Shown here one piece after another: positions 1-13,700 of a stretch of DNA of 64,000 nt (positions within the stretch are counted from its first letter, which is position 1; each line of letters opens with the position of its first letter). Location of the stretch: assembly GCA_963513935.1 (NCBI GenBank), contig OY740772.1, positions 100,087,340 to 100,151,339 on the forward strand, in the 5' to 3' direction. The translations under genes and the position numbers were made by a program. This stretch comes from Aphrophora alni. Lineage: Eukaryota > Arthropoda > Insecta > Hemiptera > Aphrophoridae. The notes under the pieces were generated by a model. That model worked only from the letters and a program-made list of their open reading frames with translations, searched no databases and was not told where the DNA came from.

Positions 1-593
1 TTAATGTTACTGCAAGAAAATCCATAAAATGGTATAAAATCTTTTTTGATGTGGTCGGCAGGAAGACGTATGTTATTAAAAAAACATTTTTTGTGTAGTG
101 AAAACAAGCCCTCTTAGTGAATGGTCATCAGCCACTGATACACCTTATTAGACAGACACAACACCACTTTTTGGAACCAATTCTACCAATTCCAAAGCAA
201 AATGAACACATTGCCATGTTTATTTTTTAAACACCACTTAAAACTAGAGCAAAGGAAAGATACGTGTTTAAGTATCTATGTGAAGTGCCTCTCTGTGCTT
301 ACCCATCAATAAAAGAATTTCACTGTCATTGCAACTTGTAAATGCATAAAAAAGCAAAATTTGTATATAAAAAAAGTTCATATGATATTATTAGGTAACT
401 TTTTACTGAAACTGTGTTTTCCTTTGTCTGCTACATCATAGAAAGTAAATATAGTGCTTGTTTTTTACCCGGACCAGGAGAGTACCCCTATCTAAAAACC
501 TGGGACTCAGAGAGTTAAAAATAATAGTAAGCAGTAAACTCTGAACCATCTTATCCTTAATACATATAATATATAAGTGTAATAAGCAATTAC

Positions 594-742
594 TTAAGTT
601 TGAGATCCTTATCAGGCAGAACAACTTCAAGGGCTTCTACAATACTAGGCACCAATAGCTGCACTCCATCCAAATCTAAGCGCAAGAGATCGGCAGAGTT
701 TACAAGTATACATGCAAGGCTTTCATCACATTCTCGACTTTG
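594..742 (-). CDS. RALGAPB: RALGAPB exon 10 (last exon in window)
   Basis: Residues 585-633. Acceptor TTAATATAG|CAA; donor CTTAA|GTAATTG, phase 2. Encodes [20 protein letters not shown], then [16 protein letters not shown], matching the vertebrate LASVILNSPPLF and VVVPYFISALETILPD region. The next exon must be outside the window: nothing like it was found in 1-593. Confidence 0.92.
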
Positions 743-3700
743 CTATATTAAAACAAACAACAATTATATTATACATACATGGTAATTGAAGAAAACCTTT
801 ACCATTTTAATTTAACATTTAGTAAGCACACGAATTACATAAAATTAAATGAAATCTTTAGAGAAAGTTTAAATTTAAAATTAAAGCGTAATAAATAACA
901 TTGTTGGGATTGGTATGGCGATACTTATTATTTATGTGTTTACTAACCTTTGTACTGGTGAAAAACCTTTACATTTTTGTTGGATAGTAAACATTTTATT
1001 TGGCTCAGAATAACAAAATAAACAATTCCATAAATTTACTTAAAAGTGTATTGTTATTTTTTTTTTTATTGCTATTCCAGATAGAAAAACAAAATTGTAA
1101 AAATCTAAAAAGATAATTTTAATGTTTGTTTATAATTTTGAATTGCTGCTATTTTGAAATAGTAAATAAAATTTCCAGGTTAATAAACTTAATCAAGGAA
1201 TTTCTTAAATTGCTATTAAAATTAAATTTAATGTTCATTGTTTGGTGTCCAAGTCACTTTATATAATATAATGAGTAATAAATTATTTTTATTACCTTTA
1301 TAGTTCCGTCATGTGACTTTGTGTTTGTCTTATTACAAAGACGCATTTCGGAGTCGTAGCTCCATCTTCAGTAATTTCACTCCGTAGAGGTCATTAAAAC
1401 ATTAAACATAACAAAAACATTAACACTATACACACAAATATATACACTTATACGAACCATGAAACCGTGAGCATGTAAGAAAATGTTAAAATCAATGTAT
1501 AAGTGTATATATTTGTGTGTATAGTGTTAATGTTTTTGTTATGTTTAATGTTTTAATGACCTCTACGGAGTGAAATTACTGAAGATGGAGCTACGACTCC
1601 AAAACACGTCTTTGTAATAAGACAAACACAAAGTCACATGACGGAACTATAAAGGTAATAAAAATAATTTATTACTCATTATATAATATAATATAAAATT
1701 AAATTGAGTAAAAATCTGAAAATTGTTCATTGAATTAGAAAAGACACAAAATTTAGATACAAATTCAATGCATATGTTATATACAATTTTGAACAAATAA
1801 TATTTCTGGAGGCTTGAGAATTTCATTCCGTTACAGTGACTCCAAAAGATGAAGTACATATACAGTCGAGTACTTAAAAAATAGACCACACACACACACA
1901 CAAAGTAAAAATAACTAGCACATAATTTTATACAACAATAACATTGAAAACAATATTAAAATAAGAATGTAAATCAAAATACTGAGAAAAATTCGGAAAC
2001 TTAATGAAACCAATTAAAAGCCAGATATACAGGCTTCTCTTAAATTTTGATTAGGAGCGTTCTTTTTAATAAAAGAAATTATACACCCTACATTGGTTTT
2101 AATACAATCCATTGAATGTCATTTTAGAATTTGATTATTAAATATTGGATTAAATTCAATTGAAACACAAACAATAGTTTCCAAAAGAAAAATATTGCAT
2201 TTTTTTCTAATTAAACGTGAAAAACCTCTCGATTATAAACACATTAAATAAGGACCTGTAGTTCTCGAATACCTAACAATGTAAGGTCAGAAGAAAACAA
2301 GAGTTGGTCAAGAGAGCCCTGATAGGAGAGAGGAATTGTACAGCTTTTTTATATTTTAGTCTCGGGTCAGATTCCTCTCATCTTTCCTATCAGGTTTCTC
2401 TTGAACAACTTTAAGTTAGTATTTTTTAATAACTCTCTACAAGAGTCTGTAGACTTTAACTTAAAAATTGCTCTTACTGCCTTTATTTGGATTGCTAACC
2501 CCACACACTTTTAGGAGTAAAAGTGGGAATAATACACCATTAGGTAAAGCTCATACGCACAAGGGAAATGTTGACCAACCACAAGACCCAAATATTTAGT
2601 AGCTCTGATTTCACTGATGTGTTAATCACTAATAAAAATAGTCGGATTATATTTTCCTTAAGTAAAATGAAAAGAATTATATTAATTTATTGATTTTAGT
2701 GTTTATACATTTTTTCTTACCAAGCTAGTATTAAAATAAATAATTATTTCAAGTGCAAAATATACGACCTAGACTGGGGATTGAAATCAGGACCTTTTGC
2801 TTTACACGCCAATATTCTACTAACTGAGCTACGCTTGATTGCTCTATACAGGGAAGCGATCAAGGATGGCTCAGTTGGTAGAAAGAATTATATGGAAGTT
2901 CCAAAAATTGAGAACGATCTCCAAGGTAATTATCCATATATATATAAATAAAGCGATAAAGGTAGTGAAGTTCCCTTATTTTATGTCATAGTTTATTCTA
3001 CATTAAAGTTCATTAATATACCAACCTCTACAACTTTGAGTCCTTGCTGTAGAGTGAGGTAAAATCTAGCGTAATAAACAGGTAAGATTTCTTCACCAGT
3101 TTTCTTAGCACAAAATATCCTGCAGAGGGCTCCAATAGCTTCAGCTCGGCCTGCTTGGTAGCGATCAATGTTAAGACAAGATGGTATATCTGGTTCTTCT
3201 GATAACGAGCTAGGTTGAGACTGTGAAAGACTACCTTTGCGTGTACTACTACTGCTGCTACTCAGCGAATTATGATCAAGCATTACAGAGCTTGGTCTTT
3301 TATTTCCATCTTCTGAAAATATAAAAATAAATGTTATATTTTCAATTTTAAAATTAGTTAGAGTTTAATAGGGCACTTAGCCTATTAGTTTAGATTTTGT
3401 ATGGACAGGAGACACAGGTTTACCTTGGAAAGTGGTCCTTGGTATTACCTATAAGTACACAAGTAAAAAAAAAAAGAAAAAAACACACACACATACACAA
3501 AAGTTCTGAAATAATTTCGTAAACACTGTTTACTTTCTCAATTAGTAGAGTAAAGAAGATTGCATTTGTCTTAATCTAGGATGGATCTGTGCTGACTGTT
3601 GATCCACAGACATTTTTTAAATATAAGCCTGTGGTGAAAAGGAAAGGATAAAGGATGATTCGATTAAGATTAGAGGGTTCTCTCAATTTTGTGACCCATT

Positions 3701-4755
3701 GATGAGACAGTTCCCATCTACTTAGTTCTGAGCGATTACATTTGGAAAGGAGTGAATATGATATTTCTTATGAAGCAGTCATCAAAAGTGACAATGTTGT
3801 GGATTCCTGACATTGTGGAGTCAGTTTATATATCGTCTGTAGTTTAACACCACTCAGCACAGATCCACCCTAGATTAAAACAATTCAGTCTTCTTTTTAT
3901 ACTCTACTGATTGAGAAAGTGTTTACGAAATATTTCAGAACATTAGTGTTTTTTTTTGTGTGTGTGTTTTCTTAGTTGTGTACTATTAGGTAATACCAAG
4001 GACCACTTTCCAAGTTAAGCCTGTGTCTCCTAGCCATAACTAACTTTATAATTTGTCATCTCTTTGACCAAGATCATATATCTTTAATGAAATGTTCAGA
4101 ATTAATCCAAAACTTGGATAAAAGAACAAAAAAGATATGAGGGCTGTTTGATAGTTTACTATGCTCTGAAAGAATACGAATTGTATCCTCCTTACGTAGT
4201 TAATAAAGAAACTAGAGAATTTATATTTGAAAGGAAAGAATTTTTTTTTTTACCAACATCGTATTTATTTTTCAGATACACTTTGTGTTTTTTCTTCATC
4301 TGGTGATTATACTTCCACTTAAAACAAGAAAATGTACTTTTTAAAAGCTACAAATAAAACAAGATGATAGGTGTCATATGGTACTTATCCAGCCCGATCA
4401 TACAATGTAATAATAACAGAGCCTATAAGTAAGCATAAGTAAGATACATTAAAAGTGAAGATGACGTACTTGATATTCCTTTCTCCTTTGACAATTCAGT
4501 ACCAATTTGAGCAGCTTCAAATAACCATTCTCCAAACAGATGAAGAATGCTGTTACACTTTGGCCGTGAAGGTGCTAGAGGGCTACGAACTTCTGGTCCC
4601 AAAGATACCATTGCTGGACAAATACAAGTATACCTCATGAATGACTAACAGAAATAAAATACTCTGTACATATTTACTCTTGTCTTTTAAGAAGATATTG
4701 TAAGTTATTCATATCCCTAATACTCATACATTTTGTTATTCACTTATTAAACAGA

Positions 4756-4786
<31 letters not shown>

Positions 4787-7700
4787 TCAACTATCAAAAG
4801 GAATATGTAGACGGGTAACTTTTTAAAGTAAGAACCCTTTGTTACAAATCACAAATCACAGAAAACTACTTAAACCCTTTGCACACAGTTGGAAAACCTG
4901 TAAAATATGAGATTACACTCTTTTCAGTTTAGACTTCTTTTCTTTCCTCTAATAGTTAAATTTTTCTGATTTATAAGACTAAAAAGATATGACAGGCCCT
5001 GGAAACCACGATCATTGGCCTATTGTGCAACTATGCCAACTATTAGCCTTCTTTACAAGTAAAGTAGATTATTTGGCATATTTAGTAAAAAATTAGGGGA
5101 AAACAACATGAGTTATATTGTTCAGTAAGCAATATTTTTTTTGTTTTTATTTGCTCGCTGACTATGGAAAAAAGTACAATAAAAATTATAATTAGTTACA
5201 AGCACTAAAAAAAGGAAAGGTCCATTATACCGTGAACAAAGTTATTAAAATCTGAATCGTCATGTACAGCCATGATAAACTGTGTTAAAATATTACTAAA
5301 ACTATTTATTTACATACAAAAACTATATGAACTGATTAAAAAAAAAAAAAAAATATACAAAAACATAAAGAATACAAAATGTTTCAGAGTTCAATACACA
5401 CAATGTTTCTCAGTTACTAAAGAGTGAATTATAGCAGCTGGGAGCGGAAACGGATAAACAAATCATTATCGAAGTGAAACTGTCACTAAGCCAAAATCAT
5501 GCCATATAGAAATGCGAGTTATAAGGGATCGGCTTCAAAACTTACAAAATAAGTTTTAAACTGTCTACAAATCTAAACTCTATGTGATGATTTCTTTAAC
5601 TACATAATACACAATATCTTGAAATGAGTTTATGCGGGAATTTTGTTTTTAAATAACTTTTGCATTTTATCTGGAACCTTATTAATGAATACAGCATCCA
5701 TTTGACAAAATAGTTTACTATACAAACTTAACCTGTACTGTTTAACCAGATAATACTGTATACAATAAAAAATTGAATTAATTACAGAAAAGTTTTACAA
5801 ATAAGTAATCACTTATCCTTACCTAAGGGAGAATGTATACACAACCATTTTGGCTGACCACAAATCACACATAACACACAATTATGTTTTGAACCTTTTA
5901 AAACAGCTTTATTTGACATTTCTACCATATTGTCAAGTTTAACAAATGATATATCCACCTTAGTTGCCAATTTGTGTTGATATTGTTTATCTTATCACAA
6001 CATGTGGTCCCTCATTAGATAATCAACACTCATTGGGAATATTTAGATAAACTTATGGATTTTGCATTATCTATACACAGTAGAAGGGTCACTAACGGTG
6101 TGCTTGGGTAGTAAGATTAATTTTATAAGATATTTGACAACATTTATCTGACTAACTGCAATCTATTTTAAGGTAGTGGAGTAGTATTTTCGACAAAAAA
6201 CATCTGATAAGCGCTTGGGTCCAGGTCATCCATTTTACAATTTTCATCTTTTTTGGATGTTAAGACAAACATATAGTTTCATTTTGTAGTGCAGGAAATG
6301 TCCAGAACATATTGTTTATAACAATAATTAAAGATGCAAAATAAGAGTTTTAAAAATATATATCTTGAGATCTAATAGACAAATTTTAATGAAACTCGTA
6401 CCAAATCGTCTGAATGACTAATTTGTTATTATTGTTTATTTTCATTAAACTGTCAAAAACGACAATCTTTGGATATGAGAATGTCAGATTATATAATAAA
6501 ACTGCTTCAGAAGTTCACTAAAGTGAGGACAGACATGGCAATTCTGAGGGACCTAGCTGGATCTACATGTTATTTCATGTGGTCTTGGGGTAGATCCCTC
6601 TCTTTCATCTTTCCTTATCAGGTTTCTCTTGACCGACTATCGGTATCTTCTAACCCATACAATATTACATTATGTGAGAGCTAGGGGTCTTTGTCTTTAT
6701 GTTCTTTTTATAAGTTGATGATAACTGAAAGGTTTTTCTCCTTTAAACAACAAGAAAGATGTAATAAAACAAAATTCCAGTTTCACAGAATAAACCATCC
6801 ACGTATTTTTAATCATTCATAACACCCTCTCTCATTAAACTTCAAATAAGTTGCTTTCCTTCTAATGAAAAATTAAATCCCCAAAAAGATTGTCTCATCT
6901 GGAATTTATTCACAAAATGAAAGAAAATTTAAAAGACTAACAACATGGAAATGAATCCAAAGAAAAACATAAAATGAAACTTTTCATCTCTCAACTTCAA
7001 ACAACTGCCTAGTGGGATGTTTAAATAGGATTAATATTTTTGATTCTAACAAATTTACATTATGTGACTGCAACAATTTGAAGATGAACAAGGACCACTC
7101 TTTTAGTCTTAGAGAAGAAAGACCTGAATGGGCTATACTGGGAAGCTAGATCGAAGATAGTGTGAGCCAGTTCGAGGCATTGGACAAAACATTATAAAAT
7201 ATTCTAAAAAGAGTAAATTATAAAATTTTCTTGTTAGAAACTGGTTTCTATTTTATATGAAAAATATGATTTCAAAGCTCTCTTTTAATTTAACCAGCCA
7301 GAATTTTAGAATCGCTCACTGAAATTATGTTTATTTTTGCGCTTTTTTTTTCATTCGTCAAGACCTTTAAAATTGTGTCACACCACCTACTTACTATTTT
7401 AATGGACACACCCATACAGTTATGCTAAAACCTCTCAAACTAAAATTTCCAAAGTTTGGATTATTTTATTCCAAATTATTAACAACAATAGTTACACCAT
7501 GAGGCTAGAACTTAATGATTACACTGTATTCACTGATAATGATTACCAGTAGAGTGGAGGTATACATTTAGTTTTGAAAATTTTCTACCTATTTTGATTC
7601 AATAAAAAATTACGATACATCTCTTACCAACTAGTATTAAGTTTTTAAAACCAAGATATAAATATTACTCACAAGCTGCGCTTGAAGTACTAGAAGGCCC

Positions 7701-10700
7701 AGAATTACTTGGAGTTGGTAAAGTTGTATGGCTGGTAGAGATGCGACTCGTAGTAATGCCAATCAAGGAAGCCTTGGGAATACCTAGACATGGTTATTGA
7801 CAGCTTCTTACAAATTGATAATAATTTATTACAACATCACCATTTATATCCTTCTTATATGTTTAATGAAACAAACATAATGAAAATTGAGTGATCAAAT
7901 TTAATATTACTGCGATGTAGCAAGAAAATATGTTGTATAAACATTTGTTTTGTTTTTTAAATTTGAGTATTAGACTATCAGGACAGTATAAAATTAAAAT
8001 AATAAATAGTTGACTAAGTTGCACTATAGTTAGCGACAGTAAAACAACATTTCAATTTATTGGCATGTTCTATGTAACCTAACATCACAAAATAAAATAA
8101 AAAAACTTTTATAAACATGCAATTAGCTAGATCTAAAGGGGTGGGGACTTCTGGACATATCCGGGATAATCAGTCTACAAAAAATTAAAAAAATGGATTC
8201 ACATTCACTATGTAATATTTATTTTTGTGTAATTTATTACACATAAGTATTCCATTCCCAAAATCAAACAGTTGATTTAACATAAAAAAAGCATTTCAAA
8301 TTAAATGACATAAGTAACGCAATAATACGGCACAGACTTTTGAACTCTAAATAATGGCAGCAGTTTGTTAAATAAAAGATTTGAAAGGAACAGCTTTCAT
8401 TCTTTAATCTTTTAAAGCTTGTTAGGAAAAAAATCATGTTCATGTTTTGTGTTTGTTTAAAATATGTTTACAAAAACTTCAGGCTCACCTATAGTGAATA
8501 ATGGCTGTGGCAAAAACCGAGGGAACCTAGTTAGATCTTCACGTTTTTTATCTAGTTCTCTATTAGATCCCTCTCTTTTATCTTTCCTATCGGTCTTTCT
8601 GATCAACTCTTATTCTCTTCCAACCCTGATGCTATTATAGAATTCGAGGAGTAGGGATAATTTTTATATTCTTTTCAGTTTTTTGTAAAGGCGGTGTAGA
8701 CCAAGACATTTTTTGCCTTTAAGCAACAAACAAAATTAATACAACATTAAAAAAAAATTCTTCCACAATTCATGGTTAATGGGTGGAAAGAAGAGGAGCC
8801 TGTACAATCTCAGCGATAAGGCCCGACTTTGCTCTCTATGGTCTTTATAAAAAATCACTGTTTATATTATGCAAATAAAGAAATTACCTTGTATTTGTAC
8901 ATTTAAATAAATTTGTGTCTATTAAATAAAATGTCAGATATCTATAAATAGAATGAAGATAACATTCTAATTGATTTCACTCAATTCTCAATCTTACTAA
9001 AAACTATTATCTTTAGATAGTTCCCAAATTTATATAAAAAAAAAAAAAAAAAAAAGTAATTATTGTACTATGTACATGAGTAAAAAAAAAATTACTTTTA
9101 TTAAAATTGGTAATTACTTTTAATATTTAATAATAGTTTACATCCATCATGTAATTTAATAATAGTGTAAATTAAAGCCATGTAGAGTATTTATTATTAA
9201 ATTAGCAAACGTATCTACACTCTTGAAGACTTTATTAATACAGTGTATCTCAATAAATATTAAGGCTAATAATCCACAATTTAATTATTACAAATTGTAT
9301 TTATGGTTAAAAATCTCCAAAACCAAACAGGAAAAAGAAAAAATCCTAAGAAAATTTGTTTCAAGATTTTTCTTCTAAATATGAGACATTCAAAATAGTA
9401 AAATTTTACAATATTAATCTGAACATTTCTAACTTTAAATTACTTTTGACAATTTGATATTTTGAGCCCCTAAAACACTTTTAAAAATCACTTTTAGAAT
9501 GACATCTGTCCATCTGTTGCATTATCTAACAAATAATCTTATAGGAATTTGAATGTAAGACTCAGCTTTAGGATCAAATCATGATAAAATTAGAGAGAGA
9601 GAGTAAACTGAAATTGTCATGAATTATCACGAATAGTTAGTATAATGAATGACAATAAATTATAGTTTGGTGTGAGGTGCCTCATAGCAACTCTCAAGGC
9701 TCCAAGTTCGTACACTTTTGTGTTGAGGGTGATCTGAAACTCTTAACCAATTATTAAAAAACACAATTACACCTTGTGATTTACACCCTGTTCTATAAGG
9801 GAATTCCAAGAAACGAAAATCAGATTTTCAGAAGACGCAGATGCCAAATTCATAGGGGCTTGAATTTCTTTGGAGTATCCAGTACTCGTTTAATAATTAT
9901 TTTAATAGACAGTAAAGTTATCTAATTTTAAGAACAAACTTCGGAAATCCCCAAGTGTGAATGAAGTAAATCGGTGGAATTGATTTGTAAAAAACAAATG
10001 CAGAATAAAAAAACGTTATAATTGTTTACATAACAAAGATTTTTACAGATGTTTACAAAGATGTTGTATTTTGTAGTTTTACAAAGATGTTTACATACTG
10101 ATTGGAAAGATTTTTTTTTTAATTTCGTCAAAAATAAAAAATTATTTACTCATCATATATATATTTGTTAGAAAATTCAAAGACTGAATAGAAGAATTTG
10201 AATAAATTCAAGGAGGTGTAAAACCAAAACACAATACTTTATTTACTCTTTTAGTCTTTCAGGCTGAGGTGTCTAGAGGGTAAGAAAACTGGAATAATCC
10301 TTAAAATTGGCAAACTTAAAAAATGAAAACGAACGTGAAATACTGTTTCTAAAATTAATACTCATAGTTTGAGTCAAGACAAACATTTTTTTTAACTGTT
10401 GAACATTTTTTGAAAATAGATATATTCCGACTTACAAGACGTTTTTCCTGAAAAATAAAAATCATGATATTTTGAATGCTTAATATGTTTAACAAATAAA
10501 TATATAATATTTTGATTGCATTTTTATTTAAATACAATTTATTTTATATAAACATAATTTGCAGAGATCTAAGCAACATAATAGTTTGGGTAAATATGTC
10601 ATTGATGTTCTATTTAGTTCATATTAGGACTAATATTTTTACACAGACAATTTAATGGCGAAGATCAAAATTGACTTCTTAAATATACATTAAAATGCCT

Positions 10701-13700
10701 ATAATTTTCTATTATTAAATGAAACAAAACAAAATTATAAAATTAACAGTAATAAAAACACATATTAAAAACTAACATTTAAACACAATAACTTAGTTAT
10801 GAATTAAAAAAGTAAATCACTTGTTATTGACTCATGGGTGTCATCGCCGGGGGGACGCCCCCCCCAATATTTGAGATGTAAAAATATTTTTGCTAAAAAC
10901 GAATGATTTACTTAAAACCTTAAAAGGTAAAGATCAGGCTTTGTCTTTACTAGGGTTTTTAACATTACATTTTTGTTACAATCGCATAAATAAATGCATA
11001 AAAACGATGTTTTGAGAAGTTTAACTTTAAAAAATTTCCATACCCCCAGACCCCCGGCATATGTCCCCCCCAATAATGAACTGGTGATGACGCCCATGTA
11101 TTGACTTATAAAACTAAATAAAAACAAAAACAAATAAACAAAAGAAATACACACAAAAATCTTATAAGAATACAAATAAATTTTATAACTTATATATATT
11201 AATAATTACACATGTCAAACAAATCCATTTTGAAATTCAGAATTATTGTTAATGAACAAAAAACAAAAAAAATATAATTAGTATAACGAAACTCCATAAT
11301 TACAACCCAAAACACACTTATTACCAGTTTCATCAAAACTTGAACTTTGGAAGTGTTTTAGCAGTTCAGAATGACGAGGGAAAGTACCACCTTCAAAATA
11401 CAAAAAAAGGTACTGCATCAGTTTATATTTCTCCTTGTATGAAATAAAATGCACAGAAATTAATTACAAAAGGAATATTTTTAGGATAGACTGACCACTT
11501 GTTGCAATACCTACAATTAAAAGACAGTTTAAATACGTACATGCAACCGTATGAATATCATCAATAATAGTGCAATTGTTTATTTATACAGTGTGTCCGT
11601 AAAATCATGGTGGGGTTAGGAAATATATTTACAAAATACATTAAAAATGACGAAAAAAGTGAAAGAACATCAGAAAGTTTTTTCTTGTTTATCCAAGTTC
11701 TATTTGGATAGCTCTGAAAATGTCCAAGCAAAAGATACAGCTCTTCCGCATACTCAGCCTAGAACATCGTGAGTCATTGATGCTACTGCTTCTTGAACTG
11801 ATAGTCTCATATGTTGATGTTTCGAATCCTTTCACTTTGTTTTCCAAACTTCTATAAATAATAGTCCATCGGATAAGTGTGGGAGTTATGCATTCCACCC
11901 GCCTCTTCAGATTCATTGTAGAGGGATTTTATAATTAAGCAAATCATGAACAACTTTGATATAGTGAGGCTGAAAATCTATCCACCTCTAACATTTCTAA
12001 CTTACAGTGGTTTCAGCAAAGAAAAAGGGGGCCGATAATGCGATCCCAAACATTGACTTTTAGGCTGTAACACTCAACAATTCATTCATTTGCCCATATT
12101 TGAACATTGTGGCAATGTATAAATGTCCTGAAATATGAAAAAGGCCTTATTACTAAATAAAACTTGGTTCCAGAAATTCTTATCCGCTTCAATTTCATCA
12201 AAAATGTCTCCAGCACCTTTTAAGGTTATCTCTTGGTCGCGAAGCATGAAATAACTGAAATTTATAGGTTATAAACACTTATAAGCCATTTATTTCAAAA
12301 ACTTGTTTTTGGAATACACTAGAACCTCTGTTAACCGGCCTCGGATTAACCGGCCTATACCGTAGTGTACTGGTTGGATGAGAGTTTCCGAAAATAAATT
12401 GTAATTGAAACACCAAAGCGGCGGCGATATCAAATGACTTTGTCGATAGCGGTATCCCATTGTCGGTGGTGTAAAAACACTGCGGCACCAAAGCGGCGGC
12501 GAGTCGAACGACTTTGTCGATAGCCGTGTCCCATTGTCGGCAGCATAAAAACACCGCGGCATTGGCACCCGTCGGTATAGCAGACATACACCCACAAAAA
12601 CACTTGATGGGCCGCTTTTTTTCCACGAATCATTTTAGTATACATTATGGAAAATATAACATTTCTTTTCAGTTTTCTTCTTGTCCTTGACTGGTTATGA
12701 TCTACGTACAGTATATACAGTAAATAAAAATGAGTGAGTTACGAAAACGGAAGCGCGTGTTGGTTTCGTTTGAGACGCGGTTAAATGTGTCAAAAGACTT
12801 GACAGAGGGGAATCTGTAAAAAAGCTTTGTAGTGTTTAATTTTTTCATGTTTGATGTATAATATACATAACATAATATATACAATACATTTATGTACAAT
12901 AAAATGAGTTGCAATAACATCTTAATTGCATAATTCTTAGCGCTACCTGATAAAATAAGCTTTCTTTGAACGAAAACCAATTTTTCATGGGAACCTCGGA
13001 TTAACCGGCCAAACGGGCAACCGGCCCGGATGTCAGTCCCGACTAGACCGGTTAAGAGGGGTTCTACTGTATCTAGTTTTCGAGGACTATTATTTTAACT
13101 TTGTAAAAATCTTTTCCGTGTGTTTTCAACAATTTCATTGCCGATTGATGGCTTTCTTGAACATGTTTTGTGTAATGTGCTACTAGTTTCTTTTAACTGT
13201 TTGCTACGAATGTTATTTCTGTATGCAGATTCTTCATGAAACTCACAATGATAATTATGTCATACTAGTTGAATTTTGCAAGTCACAAAACACACTAAAC
13301 TTTCCTCTGCACAGTTTTTATGTTTATTTTTTAAATAAAATAAACCATGTGATTAAATTACACAACACTTACTCGTTATGAATAAAACTAAATAACAGCG
13401 GTTTCATCCACCTATAATGTATCCTTAGGAGACTATAAAATTTGAAACCCCCACCATAACTTTATGAACATATTGTATTATTATGTAAATACGAATTATG
13501 CCAACAAACATCTGTTTTACATAAAATAATAGAACCAAAACCTATACAAGCCAAGCAATTATGTGCCAGTAAGTATAGGTATAAATATGTGATCTAAACT
13601 AGTATTGCAGTGCTAAAAGCAATAATTACTACTGAAGCAGTATTATTAGATATGTGATATCAACAGAACTGCACCTGTGCACATTAAAAGTGAATTAAAA

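Noticed and set aside
1..593. Next RALGAPB exon (exon 11)
   Set aside because: No minus-strand frame matching the next part of the protein; it must lie outside the window.
12279..12645. Long overlapping minus-strand frames in the Tigger-type element
   Set aside because: They arise from the GC-rich tandem unit, exist in several frames at once and match no protein.
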